DNA of 64,000 nucleotides from Planctomycetota bacterium (lineage in GTDB: Bacteria; Planctomycetota; UBA1135; GCA-002686595). Positions 56,918-64,000 of the stretch are shown here, one piece after another. Location of the stretch: contig JADJQU010000010.1 of NCBI GenBank assembly GCA_016712565.1, positions 62,001 through 126,000 on the forward strand, read 5' to 3'. Numbering within the stretch: position 1 is the first letter of the stretch; every line of letters begins with the position of its first letter. Below the pieces are notes generated by a model. It did not search any database. It had not been told where the DNA came from and saw only the letters and a list, made by a program, of their open reading frames with translations. The position numbers and the translations under genes were made by a program.

Positions 56918-58568
56918 TCAGGCTCGCGCCGGTGGCGGCGGCTCGCCGCGGCCGGGTTCCCAGCCCTCGCGCGAGAGCTGGGCGAGCCAGTCGAGCACGG
57001 CCTGGCGCTGGGCATGCAGCAATAGGAGCAGCAGGTCCCCGGGCCGCGACCAGACGAGCGCGCGGCGCACGGCGTCGGTCTCGTCGGCGGCCAATTCCAC
57101 CTGAGCGGCGGGATAGCCCGCCCGCGCCAGTTCCTGGGCCAGCATGGCGACGACCACGCCGCTGGCCCGGCCGCGCAGGTGCTCGGGCATTTCCTTGAGC
57201 ACGATGCGATCCACCTGGGCCTGGGCGCTGAGGCGCGCGAGTTCGCGGATCGAATGGTCGTCGCGATCGCCCGCCTGACCCAGGATCACCAGGCGTCGCC
57301 GCGCGGGCAGGGCGCGGATCAGATCCAGCAGCGGCACCATGCCGTGCGGATTGTGGGCAAAGTCACACAGCACCTGGACGCCCCCGAATTCGAAGCGATT
57401 GAGCCGGCCCGGATTGCCGCTCGGGTCGCTGGCGAATCCCGCGATTCCGTTCCGGATCGCGGACCACGGCAACTCCAGGGCGCGCGCGACGCAGAGGGCC
57501 GCCAGTGCATTGGACACGTTGTGCGTCGCTGCCCCGCCGAAAAGGAAAGCCGCTTCGTCCAGTCCGATCACCCGCGCGCGTTCGCCGCCCATGCAGCACC
57601 ACAGAGCGCCTTCCGCCTGCCAGGCGGCCCCGCGCCCGCGGGCCAGGGCGCGCGCCACGACCTCGTTGGACGCCGAGCGGGAGAACCACGCCACGCGCGG
57701 ATCGTCGTCGTAGCGGGACGCCCGGCCCAGCGTCACCGGGTCGTCGGCGTTGAGCACCAGGGCCCCGCCCGGCTCCACGGCGCGGGCCAGCACGAACTTG
57801 ACGTCCGCCAGGGCCTCCAGGTCGTTCACGCCCCACTCGCCGAGGTGGTCCCGGGCGACATTGGTAATCAGCGCCGCCCGGGCCTTGCGCACGGCAAGCC
57901 CGCGCCGCGACAGCCCGCCGCGGGCACACTCCAGCACCGCCAGGTCCACGCGCTGGTCGCGCAGCACCAGTCGCGCGCCGGAGGGGCCGGAATAATCGCC
58001 GCGCTGCAGGATCGTCTCGCCCACGCGCACCCAATCGGTGGTCGAGATGCCGCAGGTGCGGCCCGCCGCCTGGGCCATGGCCGCGAGCAACCGCACCGTG
58101 GTGGACTTGCCGTTGGTCCCGGTGACCAGGGCCGTGGGCACGTCGTGCACCCGGCTCCAGTCGATGGACGAGGCCAGGGGCAGCGCCCCGGTGGCGAAGG
58201 AAAGCGATCCCGCGCCCATGCCCACCGAGGTGCAATCGTCGTCGGGGAACAGCCCGGCGCCGTGGGCCTCCGCGGCCGCGGCGAGGCGCACCAGGCCCTT
58301 CTTCGGTGGCCGTGTACAACGCATCCAACGGCGCCGCCAGGGCCAGGCTCACCCCGCCCGGGAAGCGCCGGAAGGCACAGGCGCTCTCCCACTCGAGCGC
58401 CGCCTGGGCCTCCAGCGCGGCGGCCTGCCAGCGTTCGAGAAAGGACTCCGCCACGGAGTCGTCGAGGGCCAAATCGAGGACCGCGCAGGGCCGGTCCCAA
58501 ATCACGTTCAGGCCCGGAACGCGGCGGGAATCGCGCACTTCCAGGGACACGACCGGCTCAGGCCCCAT
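56918..58568 (-). CDS. Mur-ligase family protein of the cyanophycin locus, frameshifted
   Basis: Two frames make one protein of about 549 residues. From the ATG at 58568: GPEPVVSLEVRDSRRVPGLN, WDRPCAVLDLALDDS, FRRFPGGVSLALAAPLDALYTATE. The second frame, with P-loop TGTNGKSTTVRLL, continues ARGGLSRRG, LNADDPVTLGRAS, LNRFEFGGVQVLCDFAHNPHGM and GQAGDRDDHSIRELARLSA to the end. The length is 1 over a multiple of 3; removing one base in GAAGAAGGG (about 58298-58305) joins the frames as ATEKGLVRLAAAAEAHG. The ligase half resembles the C-terminal Mur-ligase part of cyanophycin synthetase. Similar stand-alone ligases accompany cphA in other bacteria, but their exact role is unsettled. It is the last gene of the cluster, 63 bases after cphA. 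Confidence 0.85.
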
Positions 58569-58631
58569 GGGGAATCTCGAACGGGCCGGGGAGTGCCGGC
58601 AGCCAGCGGAGTCCGGGCGTTCCCACGACGC

Positions 58632-61421
58632 TCAGTCGTCGACCTCGCGCGCCAGCCGCACGCCGCGCTCGTCGCGCACCAGGGCGTCGCCGCCGAACGT
58701 GAGTTCGGGGAGCTCGACCGGATCCCTGCGCACCGGGGCCACGGTCTCCGTCCTGGCCTCGGTGACCTCGGGCCGGAAGCCGGTGATCTGACGCCAGGTG
58801 CGCTTGATGGCATCGCCGAAGATCAGCACGAGGTCGTGCGGGCGAGCCATGGCGAGCACGCTGGCCACGGCCTCCTGCTCGTCGGGGATCACGGCGATCC
58901 GGTCGCGGGGCACGCCGTGGGTTTCCAGGGCCGCGGCGAGCATCTTGGGGACTTCGTCGCTGCCGCGACCGCGCAGTCCGTCGTCGCGGCGGCAGATCGT
59001 GTAGTCGAAGTGCCCGGCGGTCATGCGCGCGATCTCGCGGATGTCCTCGTCGCGCCGGTCGCCAGGGGCGGAGAGCACCAGGAGCCTGCGCCCGCGCGGC
59101 TCGAGGCGCCCCACCAGCCGCACCAGGGCGTCGACCGCGGCCGGGTTGTGGCCGTAGTCCAGGATCACCTTGAAGGGGTGCAGGTCGTAGACGTTCATGC
59201 GGCCCGGAGCCTGGAAGAACGTGGTGTCGAAGGTGCGCAGGCCGTGGCGGATGTCCTCGCGCTTCACGTTCATGGAGAAGGCCATGGCGGCCGCGAACAT
59301 GGCGTTCTGCACGTTGTGCAGGGCGCGGCCTTCCAGCGTCGCGGGCACCAGGTGCGTCCACATCAAGGGGATGTGGGCTCCACGGTCGTAGATCGTGATC
59401 ATCTCGCCGTTGATGCCCTGCTCCAGCACCACGGCGCGGCCGCCCGCCTGGATGTGCTCCTTCACCAGGGCGTTCGAGGAGTTCATGGTGACGTAGCACA
59501 GGTGCTTCGCCTGCGTGTAGTCCGCCATGCGCAGGCAGCGTTCGTCGTCGGCGTTGAGCACCGCCGCGTCCTTGGCCACCTCGACCACGATGCGCTTGAC
59601 CTCCGCCAGTTCATCGAGGGTCGAGACGCCGCGCAGGCCCAGGTGATCGGACTGCACGTTGAGCACCGCGCCCACGTTGCACTTCTTGTAGCCCATGCCG
59701 CTGCGCAGGAGCCCGCCGCGGGCGGTCTCCAGCACCGCCACGTCCACCGAGGGGTCGCGCAGCACCATGCGCGCGCTGGTGGGCCCGGTCATGTCGCCCT
59801 CGACGGTCAGGTGTCCGTCGATGTACACGCCGTCGGTCGTGGCGAGCCCCACGTGGTGGCCGGCGAGCTTGAAGATGTGCGCCAGCATGCGCGACGTGGT
59901 GGTCTTGCCGTTGGTGCCGGTGATCGAGGCGATCGGAATGCGGCTGGGCGTTCCGGGCGGGAAGAGCATGTCCATCACCGGGCCGGCGACGTCGCGGGCC
60001 TTGCCCTCGCTGGGCGCGACGTGCATGCGGAAACCGGGCGCGGCATTGACCTCGCAGATCGCGGCGCGGTTCTGGGTGTAGGACGTGGCGATGTCGCTGG
60101 AGAGGAAGTCGATGCCCGCCACGTCCAGCCCGATGGCCTTGGCCGCGCGCACGGCCATTTCGACGTTGTCGGGGTGCACGACGTCGGTGACGTCGATCGA
60201 GGTGCCGCCGGTGGACAGGTTGCCGGTGGCGCGCAGGAACACGATCCGGCCCGCCTCGGGCACGCTGGCCTTGGAGAGCCCCGCCTTGGCCAGCATCTGA
60301 TCGGCCTGCAGGTCGAACTCGAGCCGCGTCAGGACCTTCTCGTGGCCCACGCCGCGGCGCGGGTCCTGGTTGGCGATTTCCACCAGTTTTTCAACGCTGC
60401 TCACGCCGTCGCCCACCACGTGACCGGGCATGCGCTTGGCCGCGGCGATCAGCTCGCCGTTGACCACGAGCATCCGATGGTCGAATCCCTCGATGAACTG
60501 CTCGACGATCACGGCGCGGCTGTGCTCGCGCGCCACCTGGAAGGCCGCCTTGACCTCCTCGGTGCTCTGCATGCCGATCGAAACGCCGCGGCCGTGGTTG
60601 GCGTCCAGGGGCTTGACCACCACCGGGAAGCCCAGTTTGGTCGCGGCCGTGGCGGCCTCGGTGTCGGTGTAGACCATGACCTGGCGCGGGACCGGCAGGC
60701 CGAGGTCGGCCAGGATGCGATTGGTCTCCTCCTTGTCGGAGGCGATCTCCACGGCGATGTGGCGCGTCTCGCTGGTGATCGTGGCCTGGATGCGGCGCTG
60801 GTACTTGCCGTGGCCGAACTGGATCAGGCTGTGCTTGTTGAGCCGCAGCCAGGGGATGTCGCGTTCCTCGGCCGCGCGCACCAGGGAGGCCGTGGAGGGC
60901 CCCAGGGCGCGCCGCTGGGCGTAGCGAATGAACGCGTCGCGCTCGCTGGGAAAATCGAAGCGCTCGGGGGCGACCCCCGCGGGCAGTTCCGCGCGCGCCT
61001 CTGCCGGCAGAAGCGCCAAGAGCAGCCGCAGCGCGAGGTTGGCCGCCTCCAATCCCACTTCCTGCTGCTCGTACTGGAAGACCACGTGGTACTGGCCGGG
61101 GTCGTCCGTGCTGCGGGTCTTGCCGAAGGTCACGCGGGCGCCCGCGACGTTTTGCAACTCGATCGTGACGTGCTCCAGCACGTGGCCGAGCCAGGTGCCC
61201 TCGTCCTCGCGCAGCCGGCGCACGAATCCGCCTTCCTCGCCGTAGGAGCAGCCGTGCTGGGCGAGCCCGGGCAACAGCGCCAGGAGCTGAGACTCGAATT
61301 CGACGCCCAGGCGCGCGGTGGGCCAATGCTCCAGCGCACCCAGGTCGAGTGTCAGACGGATGACGGGAAAATGCGCGTAGAGGCTCGGCCCGATGTAGAC
61401 CGAGGTCGCGAGGATCTTCAT
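58632..61421 (-). CDS. cphA: Cyanophycin synthetase
   Basis: 929 residues from the ATG at 61421 (MKILATSVYIGPSLYAHFPV, the typical start; usual length about 870-900). The N-terminal domain (residues 1-160) contains HGCSYGEEGGFVRRLREDEGTWLGHVLEHVTIELQ. The ATP-grasp domain at about 215-480 has VVVKPLDANHGRGVSIGM, VEQFIEGFDHRMLVVNGELIAA and INAAPGFRMH-type EVNAAPGFRMH. The Mur-ligase domain at about 490-880 has ITGTNGKTTTSRML, ARGGLLRSGMGY, VLNADDERCL and DYGHNPAAV. ATP-dependently it builds multi-L-arginyl-poly-L-aspartate (Asp backbone, then Arg on the side chain) in the cytoplasm. It is preceded two bases away by cyanophycinase, so both are coupled in one operon. Confidence 0.97.
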   Translation of the reverse strand: MKILATSVYIGPSLYAHFPVIRLTLDLGALEHWPTARLGVEFESQLLALLPGLAQHGCSYGEEGGFVRRLREDEGTWLGHVLEHVTIELQNVAGARVTFGKTRSTDDPGQYHVVFQYEQQEVGLEAANLALRLLLALLPAEARAELPAGVAPERFDFPSERDAFIRYAQRRALGPSTASLVRAAEERDIPWLRLNKHSLIQFGHGKYQRRIQATITSETRHIAVEIASDKEETNRILADLGLPVPRQVMVYTDTEAATAATKLGFPVVVKPLDANHGRGVSIGMQSTEEVKAAFQVAREHSRAVIVEQFIEGFDHRMLVVNGELIAAAKRMPGHVVGDGVSSVEKLVEIANQDPRRGVGHEKVLTRLEFDLQADQMLAKAGLSKASVPEAGRIVFLRATGNLSTGGTSIDVTDVVHPDNVEMAVRAAKAIGLDVAGIDFLSSDIATSYTQNRAAICEVNAAPGFRMHVAPSEGKARDVAGPVMDMLFPPGTPSRIPIASITGTNGKTTTSRMLAHIFKLAGHHVGLATTDGVYIDGHLTVEGDMTGPTSARMVLRDPSVDVAVLETARGGLLRSGMGYKKCNVGAVLNVQSDHLGLRGVSTLDELAEVKRIVVEVAKDAAVLNADDERCLRMADYTQAKHLCYVTMNSSNALVKEHIQAGGRAVVLEQGINGEMITIYDRGAHIPLMWTHLVPATLEGRALHNVQNAMFAAAMAFSMNVKREDIRHGLRTFDTTFFQAPGRMNVYDLHPFKVILDYGHNPAAVDALVRLVGRLEPRGRRLLVLSAPGDRRDEDIREIARMTAGHFDYTICRRDDGLRGRGSDEVPKMLAAALETHGVPRDRIAVIPDEQEAVASVLAMARPHDLVLIFGDAIKRTWRQITGFRPEVTEARTETVAPVRRDPVELPELTFGGDALVRDERGVRLAREVDD

Positions 61422-61423
61422 GG

Positions 61424-62239
61424 CTACTGCTTGTCGGAGGTGAGCGCCGACGGCGAAGCCAGGCGCGAGTGCAGGTTGTAGTGGCCGCCGCGCACGAGGA
61501 TGTGCAGCTTGACGCCGATCAGGCTGACGGGCTCGGCCTTCTCCGCCTTGTGCATCGAGGAGAACTCGATGTCGCTGGGGTCGACGATCGTGACGCCCCC
61601 CGAGCCGACGACCTCGAGGGTCTCGTCCGGGCCGATGAAGGCCGCGGTGTCCTCGTCCAGACCCAAGCCCAGGGCGAAGGGGTTGTAGGCCAGCGCGGTC
61701 AACAGGCGTCCGAGGCGGTCGCGCTGGCGGAAATGCTGGTCGACGATGATGCGGTTGGTGAGCCCCAGGCCCGGCGCCAGGGCCACCATCGAATGGCGCG
61801 GCGTGGCGCCCTCGTCGCCGTAGGCGATCATGTGCTCGGAAAGGAACGCGGCACCCGCGGAGGTGCCCGCCACGTGCATGCCGGAAACGTTGCGTTCGCG
61901 CAGGATCTTGGCCACGCGCGTGCCGCCGAGAGTGGTCGAGAGCCGCAGCTGGTTGCCGCCCGTGAGGAACGCGCCGTCGCATTCCTCGAGCATGGTGAGC
62001 CAGTCTTCGCGCGCGCAGTCGGCCCTCGAATCGAAGGGCAGCACCACGGCGCGCTTGACGCCAAGGTCGAGAAACAGGTCCTCGTAGCTCTGTCCCGTGG
62101 AGCGTTCGGTGGATGCCGTGGGGATCACGACGATGCGTCCCTGCTTGCCTCCACACAGCCGCACGAAGCGCCTCAGGATCTGGGGATCCTGGACTTTGTC
62201 GATGCCTCCTCCGATCGGGATGATGAAACCGCGGGTCAT
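61424..62239 (-). CDS. cphB: Cyanophycinase
   Basis: 271 residues from the ATG at 62239, matching the family length. The start MTRGFIIPIGGGIDKVQDPQ, VVIPTAS, the oxyanion-type FLTGGNQLRLSTTL, the nucleophile elbow GTSAGAAFLSE (Ser about 127) and VDQHFRQRDRLGRLLTAL are the hallmarks of this peptidase S51-family enzyme. It cleaves cyanophycin into beta-Asp-Arg dipeptides in the cytoplasm. It lies between the isoaspartyl-dipeptidase gene (23 bases upstream) and cphA (two bases downstream), giving synthesis and breakdown in one operon. No secretion signal is present, so it is the intracellular type. Confidence 0.96.
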   Translation of the reverse strand: MTRGFIIPIGGGIDKVQDPQILRRFVRLCGGKQGRIVVIPTASTERSTGQSYEDLFLDLGVKRAVVLPFDSRADCAREDWLTMLEECDGAFLTGGNQLRLSTTLGGTRVAKILRERNVSGMHVAGTSAGAAFLSEHMIAYGDEGATPRHSMVALAPGLGLTNRIIVDQHFRQRDRLGRLLTALAYNPFALGLGLDEDTAAFIGPDETLEVVGSGGVTIVDPSDIEFSSMHKAEKAEPVSLIGVKLHILVRGGHYNLHSRLASPSALTSDKQ

Positions 62240-62262
62240 GGTTGCCTTGCCTTTCCTGAGGG

Positions 62263-63450
62263 TCAGGAACCGGATGGGGACGATGAAAGGGTCTCGAAAC
62301 GGCCCGGCACGACGGGAACTCCGTCCAGCACGTGCCAGCGGCCGCGACAGCAGACGTCGCGCACGCCGAGGTCGGAGTCGAGCACGACCAGGTCGGCGTC
62401 GCCCCCGGCGGTGATGCTGCCCTTGCGCGAGAGGCGCAGGGCGACGGCCCAGTTGGCGGTGAACGGCAAGAGGGCCCGCTCCAGGGGAATCCCCGCTCGC
62501 ACCAGTTGGGCCAGGGTCTCGGCCAGGGTGCCGGGGTCGCCCACGTCCATGTGCGTCACGCGACCATCGCCGTCGAACGTGGGCAGACAGCCGCCTCCGT
62601 CGGAACTGACGGTGAAGCGCGCCGGGTCGACACCGCTGGCGAAGGCCGAGAGCAGGGCGTCGCGTGCCGACAGCCCCGCGTCGTCCCCGGCGGCAGGATA
62701 GGCCGTGACGTCGACGTTGACGCCGGCGCGGGCCAACTCCAGGGCCTCGTCGAACAGCGCGCGGCGCCGGTTGACGTGGGTCGGCTGGAAGACGCGCGCG
62801 GGCAATTCGGTGGTACGCAGGGCCTCGCGCACGAACTCCAGTCCGCGCGGCCCGTCGCCCAGGTGCAGGTGCAGGACGCCCGCCTTGCCGCTCATCAGGC
62901 CCGCCACGTGGCACTCCGAGGCGACGCGCACGAACTCCCCGAGGGAGGGCTGGCTGGAGCGGTGGTCCGAGATCGCGAGCTCGCCCACGCCGATCACCTT
63001 GTCCACGTGCACGATGTCCCCGCGGGCGCTGCCGGTGATGGTCGCGAGCGGCAGGTGGTAGCCGCCGGTCCAGGCGAACGCGGACAGGCCTTCCTCCTCC
63101 AGGGCCCGGGCCCGGGCGACCACCTCGCCGGGCGTGCGGTTCAGGTCGTCGGTGCCGAGCAGCCCCACCACGCAGGTGACCCCCGCGCGCGTGAAACGCG
63201 AGAGCGCCACCTCGGGAACGCGGCTGGCATACCCCGATTCGCCTCCGCCGCCCGTCACATGGGCATGACCGTCGATGAAGCCGGGCACCACGCGTCCGCC
63301 CGCCAGGTCGCGCACGCGCGCCCCCAGGGACGAGGGCAGCTTGGGCTCGCCGCGGCCGATCCAGACGATGCGCTCGCCCGCGATCAGCAAGTGCATGCGC
63401 CCCAGGGATTGGGGAGCGTACAGATCGGCATTCAGGAGCAGTTCCAGCAC
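62263..63450 (-). CDS. iadA: Isoaspartyl dipeptidase (beta-aspartyl peptidase)
   Basis: 395 residues from a GTG at 63450 (VLELLLNADLYAPQSLGRMH), chosen because it fits the family length; the longer frame upstream is low-complexity. Amidohydrolase-fold features: PGFIDGHAHVTGGGGESG (metal-binding HxH), VCVVGLLGTD-like VTCVVGLLGTD, HLHLGDG, VFQPTHVNR (metal His), SSDGGG (catalytic Asp) and the C-terminal ITAGGDADLVVLDS. IadA-type enzymes split beta-Asp dipeptides and so would turn the beta-Asp-Arg product of cyanophycinase into aspartate and arginine. It is the first gene of the cyanophycin operon. The GTG start has a weak ribosome-binding site. Confidence 0.93.
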   Translation of the reverse strand: MLELLLNADLYAPQSLGRMHLLIAGERIVWIGRGEPKLPSSLGARVRDLAGGRVVPGFIDGHAHVTGGGGESGYASRVPEVALSRFTRAGVTCVVGLLGTDDLNRTPGEVVARARALEEEGLSAFAWTGGYHLPLATITGSARGDIVHVDKVIGVGELAISDHRSSQPSLGEFVRVASECHVAGLMSGKAGVLHLHLGDGPRGLEFVREALRTTELPARVFQPTHVNRRRALFDEALELARAGVNVDVTAYPAAGDDAGLSARDALLSAFASGVDPARFTVSSDGGGCLPTFDGDGRVTHMDVGDPGTLAETLAQLVRAGIPLERALLPFTANWAVALRLSRKGSITAGGDADLVVLDSDLGVRDVCCRGRWHVLDGVPVVPGRFETLSSSPSGS

Positions 63451-64000
63451 GTGGAGCGGACCGCCTCCGGCCCGGGTCGGAACCGGAGATTCTAATCCAG
63501 CGCGGTCAACGCTGCCCGACCGAACAGGCGGGAAAGCGCCCCGGGGGATCGGCCCCGCATCACGTCGACTCCCGCTGGGGCCCGGCACGGGACCGGGCTC
63601 GCCGGCGGGAGCCTCCGCGGACGCGGCCGGGATTCGCCCCCCCACCAGGTCGATCGGCGCGGCCGACGGCCCCTGCTCACGACCCGGGCACGCCTGCCAG
63701 AGGGTGGACCTGGCCCGTGGCGAGGGGGATCGCACGCCGGCGAGGCCAAGCGCGCATCCCGGAGCCTATCGGGCCCAGTGGCTGTGCCGGGGCCTCGATC
63801 CGCCAGGCGCGGCGACGACGCGCAATCGCCCGGCGACGCTCGCAAGCTCTAGGTCGCGTTCCAAGGAGGGCGACGGAGGGACGACGGGGCCCCGAGCGCG
63901 CACCCTGGGCTCGGTCTTGGGGGCTGGGCCGCCCGCAGCACGTCCCGGAACCTGGACCGCCCCGCGAATGCGGCGAGCCTGCAATTCGCCTGGCCCGCGG
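63451..64000. other. Upstream region of the cyanophycin operon, no supported gene
   Basis: The 550 bases to the window edge carry open frames only of Arg/Pro-rich composition. The operon promoter should be here, but no -35/-10 pair is convincing. A 21-base segment (63863-63883) recurs from the inverted-repeat element at 26304-26324. Confidence 0.45.
63863..63883 (+). repeat. Segment repeated from the MITE-like element (aaggagggcgacggaggg...)
   Basis: aaggagggcgacggagggac at 63863 matches 26304-26324 with one difference (gga for gaa). Inverted ends like those of the 26 kb element were not found around it. Confidence 0.5.

Noticed and set aside
58038..61481. Plus-strand frame of 1147 residues opposite cphA
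   Set aside because: His/Ala/Gly-rich shadow of cphA and the Mur ligase; no domain recognised.

Overview
This is a very GC-rich (roughly 70% by eye) chromosomal window with short intergenic gaps, frequent stop/start overlaps and long secreted proteins. The mix suggests a member of the Planctomycetota or a close relative, probably an uncultivated lineage. The evidence is an ECF sigma factor carrying a membrane-anchored extracellular tail, a ThuA/DUF1080-type protein next to a pentaheme cytochrome, prolyl-oligopeptidase family peptidases, a kinase-TPR protein, and a family of secreted proteins sharing one C-terminal domain. This assignment is inference. No rRNA, tRNA or CRISPR array was seen, and no complete IS element.

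Layout. 1-1206: tail of an unknown gene, then a YebC/PmpR regulator. 1.5-5.7 kb (minus): two coupled secreted propeller proteins (BNR/Ycf48-like and FG-GAP). 6.6-9.3 kb: a DUF4003-like protein facing a pair of related multi-pass membrane proteins. 9.5-13.9 kb (plus): the sigma factor-CnaB-like fusion and an LTA-synthase-like enzyme. 13.9-19.7 kb (minus): a run with a GspE-N-like repeat protein, a haem-binding protein, an Rsm22-like methyltransferase (frame-broken), an aminotransferase and an S9 peptidase. 19.8-25.4 kb: LysE exporter and PqiA-like protein, D-amino-acid oxidase with an unknown partner, and a Ser/Thr kinase with TPRs. 26.5-29.1 kb (plus): an exonuclease-WYL fusion overlapping typA/bipA.

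29.2-45.3 kb is the most distinctive part. It encodes six secreted proteins that all end in the same domain of about 140 residues: one unknown, three paralogous proteins with two proprotein-convertase P domains but no protease domain, and two tandem beta-propeller/dihaem cytochrome c/FN3 proteins. The four minus-strand genes are each followed by a strong hairpin, so they look like separate transcription units. 45.4-53.9 kb (minus): a large sugar-dehydrogenase-like/ThuA/DUF1080 protein, a five-haem cytochrome overlapping it by ATGA, and a second S9 peptidase. 54.1-56.8 kb (plus): a small charged protein, a DEAD-box RNA helicase and an AT-hook/winged-helix protein.

56.9-63.5 kb (minus) is a cyanophycin locus: isoaspartyl dipeptidase, cyanophycinase, cyanophycin synthetase and a Mur-ligase-like partner. 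Together these could make the Asp-Arg storage polymer, cut it to beta-Asp-Arg dipeptides and split the dipeptides to free amino acids.

Three otherwise convincing genes have their frame broken by 1-2 bases (Rsm22-like, second S9 peptidase, Mur ligase). Two further frame breaks are suspected (a membrane protein near 9.2 kb and a small membrane protein near 25.7 kb). Several sit in GC-rich short repeats. Either these are indel errors in a draft (possibly long-read) assembly or they are real slippage loci; the sequence alone cannot decide.
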